DNA of 64,000 bases, taken from contig CANLCX010000003.1 of NCBI GenBank assembly GCA_947489315.1, positions 124,001 through 188,000 on the forward strand, written 5' to 3'. A program made the position numbers and the translations under genes. The DNA comes from an uncultured Sphingomonadaceae bacterium. Its GTDB lineage: Bacteria; Pseudomonadota; Alphaproteobacteria; Sphingomonadales; Sphingomonadaceae. Below, piece after piece: positions 27,789-35,853 of this stretch. Under the pieces are notes generated by a model. The model was not told the origin of the DNA and did no database searches. It saw nothing but the letters and a program-made list of their open reading frames with translations. The stretch's first letter is position 1. Every line of letters starts with the position of its first letter.

Positions 27789-28106
27789 ATGCTGACTATC
27801 AATGTCAAATGAGATAGCGTTGCGGCTGGCGACGATGGCGATGCGCCGCATCAATATTCGTTCGAGATGGAAAAAAGCGCTAGTTTTAGCCTGCTTTTTC
27901 AGCATCTCGCGGCGAGGCAATATCTTGCAACCGTTTCGGGAGCAGAACATGCTTGGCAAGCAAAAATAAGTGACAAAATCGTGGCGGAGTTCATCGCGAA
28001 CAACGATAATCCAGAAGCATCCCCGCTACTGGAGATTCCAATATCAGAGTGGGCCGATAACGATACAATTGAGCTTTATTTTATTTATAATTCTTCCACA
28101 TTTTAA
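27789..28106 (+). pseudogene. Small gene interrupted by an in-frame TGA
   Basis: ATG at 27789 follows AAGAAGG with good spacing, reads seven codons (MLTINVK), then meets TGA at 27810-27812. The same frame continues open for 97 further codons to a TAA at 28104-28106: DSVAAGDDGDAPHQYSFEME, LFQHLAARQYLATVSG, AEHAWQAKISDKIVAEFI, then an acidic end. The composition and the DSVAAGDD start look like real protein, and I recall similar small proteins beginning near an AGDD motif in bacteria (unverified). A single base change (for example TGG or GGA to TGA) would explain the break. A start at the internal ATG 27867 would give 79 residues but has no ribosome site. This and repeats fill the 516-base gap 27640-28155. 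Confidence 0.5.
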
Positions 28107-28130
28107 ATACGAAATAACTTCGGCTTTTGC

Positions 28131-28149
28131 GTCCTTAGCAGACATTACC
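28131..28149. repeat. Diverged copy 3 of the short dispersed repeat
   Basis: The 3' half AGCAGACATTACC (28137-28149) matches AGCGGACATTACC of copy 2 at 12 of 13 positions; the 5' half is diverged. It lies after the broken small gene and next to the sixA stop. Confidence 0.35.
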
Positions 28150-28155
28150 GTTCAC

Positions 28156-28698
28156 CTAAACGTAATCCGGCCCCAATTCCGGATCGAGATCACGGGGCCG
28201 GGTAAACCGGTCCAGTGTCCCGCAGCTGTCCTTCATGTCCGACCAATTTTCAATGTCCAGACTGAGTTCGGCCAATGCGGCTGTCGGATATTTGACCTCC
28301 ACTGCGCCGCGTGCTTCGGATGAGCCATCGTCGGGGACGAGATCAAATATCAGGTCTTCAAGGCCGGGATTATGGCCGACCATCAGGACATGGTCCGCAT
28401 CAGCATTGGCACCGCGCAGCACATCCATCAAAGTGACCGAAGAGGCGAGATAGATTTTGCGGTCCCATTGCGGTTCGAAAGACAAGCCGCTGGCGGGCTC
28501 CACTTGTTCCAATGTTTCAATAACCCGGACAGCGGGCGAGGCAAGGACCTGATCAAAGGCCAGCTCATTGCGCTTGATAAACTTGCCGATAATGGTGGCG
28601 GCACGTTTGCCTTTTTCGTTGAGCGGCCGATCAAAATCGCGGGTGACAGCATCATCCCAACTGGATTTCGCATGCCGTAATAGTGTCAGTCTCTTCAT
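28156..28698 (-). CDS. sixA: SixA-type phosphohistidine phosphatase
   Basis: 180 residues, histidine-phosphatase superfamily. The N-terminal RH box is TLLRHAKSSWDDAV (His9 is the phospho-acceptor), followed by FDRPLNEKGKRAA, SPAVRVIETLE (the second Arg), and VLMVGHNPGLEDLIFDL (the second catalytic His). That set and the short length indicate SixA, which dephosphorylates phosphohistidine on phosphotransfer (HPt) proteins or the nitrogen PTS. The ATG overlaps the upstream helicase stop by four bases (ATGA), so translation is coupled. The pairing with a helicase gene has no obvious functional reason. Confidence 0.92.
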   Translation of the reverse strand: MKRLTLLRHAKSSWDDAVTRDFDRPLNEKGKRAATIIGKFIKRNELAFDQVLASPAVRVIETLEQVEPASGLSFEPQWDRKIYLASSVTLMDVLRGANADADHVLMVGHNPGLEDLIFDLVPDDGSSEARGAVEVKYPTAALAELSLDIENWSDMKDSCGTLDRFTRPRDLDPELGPDYV

Positions 28699-31556
28699 AT
28701 ACCGCCCGATTTATCCCGAATTTCGTCCCTCAGCGCAGCGTCATGCCCGAAAGATATGTCAGGGGAAAGACTGGATTGCACAGTTTTGGATTTAGCCGCT
28801 TTTATTTCGGCCAGCGCTTGATCAAGCGGCATTCTTTCAACCGGCGTCCCTTCCGGGAAAGCGGACAATAAGCGAGAGGGAAAGGCGGAGGACAAGATGA
28901 CAAAATGGCCATGATCATCGGCGCGGCGGATGATCCGGCCAAAGGCTTGTGCGAGCCGCGCGCGGATGATGCGATCATCATAAGCGGTTCCGCCACCTGC
29001 CAGCTTCCGGGCTTTGTGCAGGATATCCGGCCGTGGCCATGGAACCGATTCCATCACCACGAGGCGCAAACTGCGGCCCGGCACATCGACGCCGTCGCGC
29101 AGCGCATCGGTGCCTAGCAGACTGGCTTTGGGATCATCGCGGAAGATATCAACCAAAGTGCCGGTATCAATCGGATCGACATGCTGTGCGTAAATCGGCA
29201 GGCCGCTTTGTGCCATCCGGTCGGCAATGCGAGCGTAGACGGTGCGCAGACGCCGGATCGCGGTGAATAATCCCAATGTACCGCCGCCCGATGCCTCGAT
29301 CAATTGTGCATAGGCGCCAGCAAGGCCAGCCATATCGCCGCGTTTCACATCGGTGACGATGATGACCTTGGCTTGCTCCGCATAGTTAAACGGACTCGGT
29401 ACCTCAAATTCCTGCACCGCTTGGTCGAGATGTACCGCGCCGCTGCGCGCCCGTGCCGTTTCCCATCCGCCGCCACCTTTCAGCGTAGCGGATGTGATCA
29501 TTAGGCCGTGGGCTTGTTTCGTCACAACCTCTGTCACCGGGATGGTCGGATCGAGCCAGTGGCGGCACAGACCAATATCATATTCGCGCCCTTCAAACCG
29601 GTCGATCATCAGCCAGTCGACAAAATCGGGGTCGGCTGGGCCGCCAATGCGCGAGAGCAAAGCGAGCCAGCCGGACAAAGTATCGCAGCGCCAGCCTAGG
29701 CTCGACAACGCCCCTTCCATCCGCGCGCGGGCCGGCGCGTCCATCCAGTCGGGGCCTTCCTCGATCAAATGTTCAATCCGCTGACCGAGCCGGACCAAGG
29801 GTTTGAGCAAGGCATCAATCGCCTCGGCCGCATTGGCGACGGCGTCGATCATCGGCCCTTCAACATCGGTGAGTTCGGTTTCGAGGCCATAGCCGGCATC
29901 CGCGCTTTGGCTCTCGTCACGCGCGAAGACCATATGGCGAACTTCCCCGAGCAAGGCTTCAACCGGACCAAAGGGTTCGCTTTCCGATAAGCGTTGCAGC
30001 CAGCCATCGCTGGGCATGGCTTCGGCGGCATGGCGCGCGCTTTCAATCGCACGGCCACCTTCGTCATCATAAGAGGCAAGGTCGGCGAGCCGGGCCGCGA
30101 GACCGCGACGCCGTCCGCGATTTTTGCTCTCCGGGCCGATGACCCAGCGGCGTATCTCGATCGCTTCTTGACCTGAAAGGCGCGCGGCAAACATGGAATC
30201 AGCGGCATCGAACAGATGATGGCCTTCGTCGAAAATCAACCGTGTTGGCGCGTTCTGCTGTTCGCGTCCGCGCGCAGCGTTGACCATGACCAGCGCGTGA
30301 TTGGCGATAACAATATCGGCCTGCTGGCTGGCGCGGGTTGATTTTTCAATGAAGCATTTTCGGTAGTGCGGGCAGCCTGCATAGACGCACTCGCCGCGCC
30401 TATCGGTCAAAGCGGTGGCGCCATTGCGACGGAACAAGGTGGTGAGCCAGCCAGGCAGGTCGCCGCCAACCATATCGCCATCTTTTGAATAGGCCGCCCA
30501 TCGCGCCACCAGATGGGCAAGGATCGCGGCTCGTCCGGCAAAACCGCCCTGAAGCGCATCTTCCAGATTAAGCAGGCAAAGATAATTTTCACGGCCTTTG
30601 CGCACCACTACCTTTTTGCGGAACGTTTCTTCATCGGGATAGATGCGCCGGGTTTCGCGATCGAGCTGGCGTTGGAGAGCCTTGGTAAAAGTTGAAATCC
30701 AGACCGCGCCGCCTGCTTCGGCGGACCAAAGCGAAGCCGGGGCCAGATAGCCCAAGGTCTTGCCAATGCCTGTGCCTGCTTCGGCGAGTAGCATATTGGG
30801 CGCGCCTTTGACGCGGCGCGGGTTGAATATCTTGGCTACGGCGGACGCATAGCTTTTTTGGCCTGCGCGCTCCTCAGATCCCTTACCCGTCAGGTCGCCT
30901 AGCCTCGTCAATGTCGCGCTTTCGTCCATCGTTATGGATCGCGGAGCGGGGCGCGGGGTTTCTTCCTCCCATTCCTCGAGCTTGGAAAACAGCCAGCGTT
31001 CGGCTTCGTCCGGCTTTTTGAGGCGCTGGGACACTTCCCCGGCCCATGGCCAGCGCAAGCGATAGAGTGCCTGCGCGCTACTCCACGCGCCTTCGCGCTC
31101 TGGCCAATGCTTCGCTCCTAGTCCGGTTAATAGGTGGTCCGCGGCCAAACGATAGAACGCAGCGATTTGGGCTTCATCAAGCCCCTCCCCTTCAGGGGAG
31201 GGGTTGGGGTAGGGAAGTGTGGCGCTATCGTTCGGATGTGCCCCACCCCCGGCCCCTCCTCTGAAGGGGAGGGGAGAAGATAGCCCCAATGTCTTGGCAA
31301 GGCCAGCAGGCGTTGGCACAACAAACTGTGCCGGATGGATGAATGCAAAGAGCTCCAACAGATCGAGACCGGACAAGTCGGGATAACCCAATCGTTGTCC
31401 CATAAGCGGCGCGTTGAGCAGGATATGCGGGGTCTCGGCAACACAGCCAATGGCCTCGCCCTTGCCAATCGCGCGGGACACGCCATCGCTGCCGCAGATC
31501 CAGATGCCGCTATGGCTGGCATGTAGAGCGGGATAGGGGAGAGTGTGGTCAGTCAA
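28695..31556 (-). CDS. DinG/Rad3-type Fe-S ATP-dependent DNA helicase
   Basis: 953 residues, superfamily 2. Walker A is LLAEAGTGIGKTLGYLAPA; the DEAH box is RLIFDEGHHLFDA (DEGH variant). Four cysteines between motif I and II (NYLCLLN, then GECVYAGCPHYRKCF) fit the Fe-S cluster of XPD/DinG helicases. Motif VI is RLAQAFGRIIRRADDHG near residue 880. The N-terminal ~190 residues precede the helicase core and contain, at 95-125, a Gly/Pro-rich stretch encoded by a palindromic repeat (31182-31274); its removal would leave a continuous protein. Possible roles are R-loop or G-quadruplex resolution and repair. Its 3' end overlaps the sixA start. Confidence 0.92.
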   Translation of the reverse strand: MTDHTLPYPALHASHSGIWICGSDGVSRAIGKGEAIGCVAETPHILLNAPLMGQRLGYPDLSGLDLLELFAFIHPAQFVVPTPAGLAKTLGLSSPLPFRGGAGGGAHPNDSATLPYPNPSPEGEGLDEAQIAAFYRLAADHLLTGLGAKHWPEREGAWSSAQALYRLRWPWAGEVSQRLKKPDEAERWLFSKLEEWEEETPRPAPRSITMDESATLTRLGDLTGKGSEERAGQKSYASAVAKIFNPRRVKGAPNMLLAEAGTGIGKTLGYLAPASLWSAEAGGAVWISTFTKALQRQLDRETRRIYPDEETFRKKVVVRKGRENYLCLLNLEDALQGGFAGRAAILAHLVARWAAYSKDGDMVGGDLPGWLTTLFRRNGATALTDRRGECVYAGCPHYRKCFIEKSTRASQQADIVIANHALVMVNAARGREQQNAPTRLIFDEGHHLFDAADSMFAARLSGQEAIEIRRWVIGPESKNRGRRRGLAARLADLASYDDEGGRAIESARHAAEAMPSDGWLQRLSESEPFGPVEALLGEVRHMVFARDESQSADAGYGLETELTDVEGPMIDAVANAAEAIDALLKPLVRLGQRIEHLIEEGPDWMDAPARARMEGALSSLGWRCDTLSGWLALLSRIGGPADPDFVDWLMIDRFEGREYDIGLCRHWLDPTIPVTEVVTKQAHGLMITSATLKGGGGWETARARSGAVHLDQAVQEFEVPSPFNYAEQAKVIIVTDVKRGDMAGLAGAYAQLIEASGGGTLGLFTAIRRLRTVYARIADRMAQSGLPIYAQHVDPIDTGTLVDIFRDDPKASLLGTDALRDGVDVPGRSLRLVVMESVPWPRPDILHKARKLAGGGTAYDDRIIRARLAQAFGRIIRRADDHGHFVILSSAFPSRLLSAFPEGTPVERMPLDQALAEIKAAKSKTVQSSLSPDISFGHDAALRDEIRDKSGGI
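31182..31274. repeat. Palindromic element inserted in frame inside the helicase gene
   Basis: The 93-bp element is bounded by two hairpins: CCCCTCCCCTTCAGGGGAGGGG (its arms CCCCTCCCC / GGGGAGGGG, 31182-31203) and CCCCTCCTC / GGGGAGGGG (31253-31274). Between them are further G/C-tract arms (GGTTGGGGTAGGG against CCCCACCCCC). Length 93 is a multiple of three and no stop is created, so it adds 31 residues (95-125) such as LPFRGGAGGG and NPSPEGEG to the protein. This resembles Rickettsia-type palindromic elements that sit inside genes. Confidence 0.8.
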
Positions 31557-31565
31557 GCTATACCG

Positions 31566-32147
31566 TCATCCGGGCGCGTTGGGGCCTGCCAGCGCCACAC
31601 CGGCATAGAAGCGATGCATGCCGAACAAGACGATATAAAGCACCAGTGCGATCACGACGCTTAATATCTCCCGGCCCATGGTGGCCGTTTCGGTGGGTTT
31701 CACCCAAGCCCCTTCGTTGCGGGAAACCGTGAAAATCGAAATCAGCGCCCAAAGGCCCAGTCCGCCAAACAGGACGACCGACCGGCTGTCCCCATTGGCG
31801 AGCAAATGCCCCGCTGACCAGACAACGACGCCCATTAGCATCGGATGCCGGATGGCCTGCTTGACCCGTGATTTCCCCTGCGCGGCTCCGAACAGCAAAA
31901 TCGCAAAGATCATCGTCAGCATATTGAGATGCCGTCCCCATGTTGGAGGATCATAGACAAATTCATATTGCGCTGTGCGCCAGCCATAGATCATCAATGC
32001 TATGGCTGTGATGATCAGCACCGCCACTAGCCCCTGATGCGGGCCTTCGCCGATCTTGGCTCTTATGTTGGTTCTTAGGCCCGGAGCCACCGATTTGACG
32101 AGATGAACGATGCTCCAGAGCAACACACCCGCGATCAATGCACCCAT
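31566..32147 (-). CDS. NnrU-family integral membrane protein
   Basis: 193 residues from the ATG at 32145-32147 (AGGAG eight bases upstream); the first Met at 32240 would be far from any ribosome site. Five or six hydrophobic segments: MGALIAGVLLWSIVHLVKS, GLVAVLIITAIALMIYGW, LNMLTMIFAILLFGAA, HPMLMGVVVWSAGHLLANGD (its core HPMLMGVVVWSAGHLL), SVVLFGGLGLWALISIF and a final one. The H-P-M-L..W..GHLLANGD segment is the NnrU/isoprenylcysteine-methyltransferase-like signature. NnrU is linked to denitrification in some bacteria, but no nitrogen genes are here, so the role is open. Nine bases separate its stop from the helicase start, so the helicase lies downstream in the same direction. Confidence 0.88.
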   Translation of the reverse strand: MGALIAGVLLWSIVHLVKSVAPGLRTNIRAKIGEGPHQGLVAVLIITAIALMIYGWRTAQYEFVYDPPTWGRHLNMLTMIFAILLFGAAQGKSRVKQAIRHPMLMGVVVWSAGHLLANGDSRSVVLFGGLGLWALISIFTVSRNEGAWVKPTETATMGREILSVVIALVLYIVLFGMHRFYAGVALAGPNAPG

Positions 32148-32259
32148 TTGAAATCTCCTGCTTTTGTGCTGTTCTAACTTGCTATAGACGGTAATGCTAC
32201 TATTGGCGCAGAACCAAGCAAAATAAACAACGCAAACCATTTAATAGGACTATCACATC

Positions 32260-33843
32260 GTGACCGATTATCGTGAAGCAGCACAGCAATCCAAAGCATG
32301 GCCATTTGAAGAAGCCCGCAAATTGCTCAAACGCTATCGCGGTGAGCGCGGCGCGCCTGCGCCTAAACCCGGTGGCGAGCCGATGCTGTTTGAAACCGGC
32401 TATGGTCCATCAGGGCTGCCGCATATTGGTACATTTAACGAAGTACTGCGCACCACCATGGTGCGCCGTGCCTATGAAGTGCTGACCGGCAATGCGACAC
32501 GGCTGATTGCCTTTTCCGATGATATGGACGGCTTTCGCAAAGTGCCGACCAATGTCCCCAATCAGGATATGTTGGCGGAACATTTGCACAAGCCATTGAC
32601 GCAGGTACCGAACCCCTTCGACACGGAATATGAAAGCTTCGCAGCGCATAATAATGCGATGCTGCGCGAGTTTCTCGATCGCTTTGGTTTTGATTATGAG
32701 TTCATCTCTTCAACCGAACAATATCAGTCGGGTGCATTTGACGAGACGTTGAAACTGGTGCTGGCACGCAATCAGCAGATATTGGACATCATGCTACCCA
32801 CGCTCGGCAAAGAACGTCAGGCGACTTATTCACCGATCCTGCCGATCAGTCCTAAGACCGGCCATGTCTTGCAGGTGCCTGTCGAGATTGTCGATGCGGA
32901 TGCGGGCATCGTCCGCTTTGAAGATGATGGCGAGATGATCGAGCATAATGCCCTTTCCGGCGGCGCGAAGCTGCAATGGAAAGTCGATTGGGCCATGCGC
33001 TGGGTGGCTTTGGGCGTTGACTATGAAATGTATGGCAAGGACCTGACCGACAGCGGCGTGCAGTCCGGCAAGATTGCCAAAGTGCTCGGCGCGCGTAAGC
33101 CCGAAGGCCTGATCTACGAAATGTTCCTCGACGAAAAAGGTGAGAAAATTTCGAAGTCCAAAGGCAATGGTTTGTCGCTGGACGACTGGCTGCGCTATGG
33201 CTCGGAAAACAGCCTTGCCTTCTATATTTACCGGGAACCCAAATCAGCCAAGCAGCTGCATCTTGGCGTGATCCCCAAAGCGGTGGATGAATATTTCCAG
33301 TTCCGCGCCAACTGGCAGGACCAAGCGCCGGAGAAGCAGCTCGGCAATGCCGTGCATCATGTTCATGGCGGCGATGTGCCGGGCGATACTATTCCCGTAA
33401 CTTTTGGCTTGTTGCTCAATCTGGTCGGCGTGATGGGCGACGCGGACCGCGAACAAATTTGGGGCTATTTGCGCCAATATGCGCCCGATGCAACGTCAGA
33501 GAAATATCCTGATCTGGATGAGCTGATCGGCAATGCTATGGCTTACCACAAGGATTTCATCGCGCCGACGCTGAACCGGCGGAAACCGGAAGCTATTGAA
33601 GTTGCGGCGCTGAAACGGCTGGACAATGAGCTGGGCGGATTGCCAGACAATCCGGTGGCTGAGGACATCCAGACGATTATTTATACCATTGGCAAAGAGG
33701 GCGGATTTGAAAATCTGCGCGACTGGTTCAAAGCGCTTTACGAGACATTGCTGGGCAGCTCGCAAGGGCCGCGCATGGGCAGTTTCATCGCGCTCTATGG
33801 TGTGGAGAACACGCGCAAGCTGATTGCTGAGGCCCTGTCATGA
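32260..33843 (+). CDS. lysK: Lysyl-tRNA synthetase, class I
   Basis: 527 residues, start GTG at 32260 with TAGGA upstream. Class I LysRS is distinct from the usual class II enzyme and is found in archaea and many alphaproteobacteria. The HIGH-like motif is PSGLPHIGTFNEV (PHIG at 54-57) and the KMSKS-like loop is GEKISKSKGNGLS (KISKS at 296-300). MYGKDLTDSGVQSGKI and LHLGVIPKAVDEYFQF are other family-typical stretches, and the C-terminal alpha-helical anticodon domain runs from about 390. Ends in ATGA, overlapping the next start. First gene of a three-gene run (lysK, DUF3291, asparaginase-like); the other two have no evident link to translation. Confidence 0.96.
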   Translation: MTDYREAAQQSKAWPFEEARKLLKRYRGERGAPAPKPGGEPMLFETGYGPSGLPHIGTFNEVLRTTMVRRAYEVLTGNATRLIAFSDDMDGFRKVPTNVPNQDMLAEHLHKPLTQVPNPFDTEYESFAAHNNAMLREFLDRFGFDYEFISSTEQYQSGAFDETLKLVLARNQQILDIMLPTLGKERQATYSPILPISPKTGHVLQVPVEIVDADAGIVRFEDDGEMIEHNALSGGAKLQWKVDWAMRWVALGVDYEMYGKDLTDSGVQSGKIAKVLGARKPEGLIYEMFLDEKGEKISKSKGNGLSLDDWLRYGSENSLAFYIYREPKSAKQLHLGVIPKAVDEYFQFRANWQDQAPEKQLGNAVHHVHGGDVPGDTIPVTFGLLLNLVGVMGDADREQIWGYLRQYAPDATSEKYPDLDELIGNAMAYHKDFIAPTLNRRKPEAIEVAALKRLDNELGGLPDNPVAEDIQTIIYTIGKEGGFENLRDWFKALYETLLGSSQGPRMGSFIALYGVENTRKLIAEALS

Positions 33844-34352
33844 GTAATGTCATGAGTAACGTCATGAGTGGTTATCACCTCGCGCAGATTAATATCCTGC
33901 GTTTTAAACGGCAAAAGGACGATCCGGCCAATGCCGATTTCATGGACGCACTTGACCCGGTAAATGCACTGGCGGACACCGCGTCAGGCTTTATCTGGCG
34001 GTTGGTGGGTGAGGGCAATGATGCCGTTGATATTGATCCCGTTCCGGACGATCCACGTCTGGCCGTGAACATGTCGGCCTGGGAAGATGTTCAGTCACTG
34101 GGAGACTTTGTTTACCGGAACCCGGAGCATCTTGCGATCATGCGCCGCCGTAAGGAATGGGCGGAGCAAATTGAAGTATATCAAGCCTTATGGTGGATAC
34201 CGATCGGTCATATTCCATCGGTGGAAGAAGGTTTGGGAAAGATCGACTTGTTGGAACAGCGCGGTCCGACAGCAGATGCTTTTACCTTCCGACAGCCCTT
34301 TGATGCTCCGGACGGAAAGCCTGCGACTCCCGTACTGGACGCGTGCGCCTGA
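33840..34352 (+). CDS. DUF3291 family protein
   Basis: 170 residues. DUF3291 is a ferredoxin-like dimeric barrel related to monooxygenase/spheroidene-type domains. YHLAQINILRFKRQKDDP (about 12-29), ALADTASGFIWRLVGEGNDA (core ASGFIWRLVGEG), LAVNMSAWEDVQSLGDFVY and WWIPIGHIPSVEEG are the conserved stretches. Its front is odd: three in-frame starts (33840, 33852, 33864) come from a tandem 12-bp duplication ATGAGTAAYGTC, giving MSNVMSNVMSG. The first ATG overlaps the lysK stop. The third would restore the normal family start just before the first strand. Enzymatic role not established. Confidence 0.88.
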   Translation: MSNVMSNVMSGYHLAQINILRFKRQKDDPANADFMDALDPVNALADTASGFIWRLVGEGNDAVDIDPVPDDPRLAVNMSAWEDVQSLGDFVYRNPEHLAIMRRRKEWAEQIEVYQALWWIPIGHIPSVEEGLGKIDLLEQRGPTADAFTFRQPFDAPDGKPATPVLDACA

Positions 34353-34831
34353 TGATCGATATTTTTACCACTGGTGGCACAATCGATAAGATATATTTCG
34401 ATGCGTTATCGGAATATCATATCGGCCCGACGCCGTTGCCCGACATATTGGCAGAGAATAATGTCTACGTTCCGCACCGGGTGACTCAGTTGATGCGCAA
34501 GGACAGTCTGGAACTGACAGACACGGACCGGCAAGCGATCCATGACGCGGTGGCGGCTAGCGACGCGGACAAGATTCTCGTGACTCATGGCACCGATACC
34601 ATGGTGCAAACCGGTCAGGTGCTGGCGGACATAAAGGGTAAAACCATCGTCATAACCGGCGCGATGCAGCCAGCGACTTTGCGCAATAGTGATGCGGAAT
34701 TTAACATCGGCTTTGCGCTAGCGGCGACCCAGACATTATCGCATGGAGTCTATATTGCCATGAACGGCGAGGTTTTTGATCCCGCGACCACCAAGAAGGA
34801 TCGCGCCGCGCATCGCTTCATTCGCGCATAG
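34352..34831 (+). CDS. Asparaginase-like protein, N-terminal domain only
   Basis: 159 residues from ATG 34352, which shares one base with the previous TGA; a GTG at 34343 is an alternative. The type I/II asparaginase N-terminal domain is seen: IFTTGGTIDKIYFD (first catalytic Thr), DKILVTHGTDTMVQTGQVL (second Thr, with Asp), and KTIVITGAMQPATLRNSDAEFN. The usual C-terminal domain (about 150 more residues) is absent, and the ORF closes normally with FIRA. Short forms of this kind exist as proteins, so I do not call it a pseudogene, but the substrate is unknown. It converges on, and overlaps by 14 bases, the YeeE gene. Confidence 0.85.
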   Translation: MIDIFTTGGTIDKIYFDALSEYHIGPTPLPDILAENNVYVPHRVTQLMRKDSLELTDTDRQAIHDAVAASDADKILVTHGTDTMVQTGQVLADIKGKTIVITGAMQPATLRNSDAEFNIGFALAATQTLSHGVYIAMNGEVFDPATTKKDRAAHRFIRA

Positions 34832-35774
34832 CTTTCTGGAACCACGGAATCTGCGCGATCGCTTTGGCCGCATAGGGCATGGCCTTTAGCATCAGCGCAA
34901 TAGTGGCTATCATAACCAGATAGGCCACAGCGCCATAAAGCGTCAGGCCCGGCACCGTCCACATCAGCAGCACGTCATTGCCGCCCGGCACAGTTGCTGC
35001 GCCAATGCCCATAAGGAAGCCGCCGGCCAGATTGGCGGTGGCTAGCTTCCATGTCCCGAGCTGGGGGTGGAATTTATTTTTCAGCCAGCTGCTGAAAATA
35101 GCACCCGCGAATAAGGCGATGACGGCCAGTTCGACGGTCATACCAACAGAGAGGCCTTGTCCGGCGAGCAAGCTGTTGAGCACCACCGCATAGGACCATT
35201 CCGGTCGCGTACCGTAGATGATGGCTGCGGTGATTCCGATGGTCAGTAACGCCAGCATGGCCATATTGCGCTTGGCAATGATCAGCCACAGACTGAGCAA
35301 CGCAAGCGCCGCAAAGCCGAATAGTGCTGCTTGCTTGACAATGCTGTCTTCAATCGCAATCCGTCCCTTTGTCACGACCGGATCAAAGGGATTGAGCGCA
35401 TCCACGCGGAGCAGCAACATGGCCAGCGCCAACCCGACAAACGTCAAAAGATAACTGAACTTGCCGACACCAATATAGCCAACCGTACCCACAAAACAGC
35501 CGCGATTGATCATGGCGCCAACGCCCATGATGGCGGCACCGAAAAACAGTTGCCAGCCTATTTCGATATCAACCGGGATATGGGCGCGCCCCGAATATTG
35601 AAGAAGCAGAAAGAGTACCAGTCCCGCCCAAGCGGCGACAATCAGCAATCCGAACAACCAATCCAATTTACCGTCATCAATCCAGCGCATGGTCGCAGCG
35701 ACCGTGCAAGTCGCGGCGCGGACCAGCGCAAAGCCGAGCAGGAAGGCCAAAGGGATGATGAGGAAAGCCATCAT
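34818..35774 (-). CDS. YeeE/YedE-family (DUF395) sulfur-compound transporter
   Basis: 318 residues from the ATG at 35772-35774, chosen because GGAA precedes it; a TTG start at 35810 is also possible. About nine hydrophobic segments. The DUF395 cysteine motifs are present twice: VRAATCTVAATMRW near the start and INRGCFVGTVGYIGVGKFSY (about 104-123), the sites through which thiosulfate is passed in the family. The second half (AGGFLMGIGAATVPGGNDVLLMW) lacks the conserved Cys of the GGC motif in that position, keeping GG-ND. Probably takes up thiosulfate or a related sulfur compound; no TusA-like partner is adjacent. Divergent from the cupin gene (79 bases). Confidence 0.88.
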   Translation of the reverse strand: MMAFLIIPLAFLLGFALVRAATCTVAATMRWIDDGKLDWLFGLLIVAAWAGLVLFLLLQYSGRAHIPVDIEIGWQLFFGAAIMGVGAMINRGCFVGTVGYIGVGKFSYLLTFVGLALAMLLLRVDALNPFDPVVTKGRIAIEDSIVKQAALFGFAALALLSLWLIIAKRNMAMLALLTIGITAAIIYGTRPEWSYAVVLNSLLAGQGLSVGMTVELAVIALFAGAIFSSWLKNKFHPQLGTWKLATANLAGGFLMGIGAATVPGGNDVLLMWTVPGLTLYGAVAYLVMIATIALMLKAMPYAAKAIAQIPWFQKAMRE

Positions 35775-35853
35775 GGTTCCGATGCTTAGCTGATTATTCT
35801 GTTTTCTCAATCAAGTGAATTGAAATAGAGGTAGCAAAGCTTAGATATAGGTC

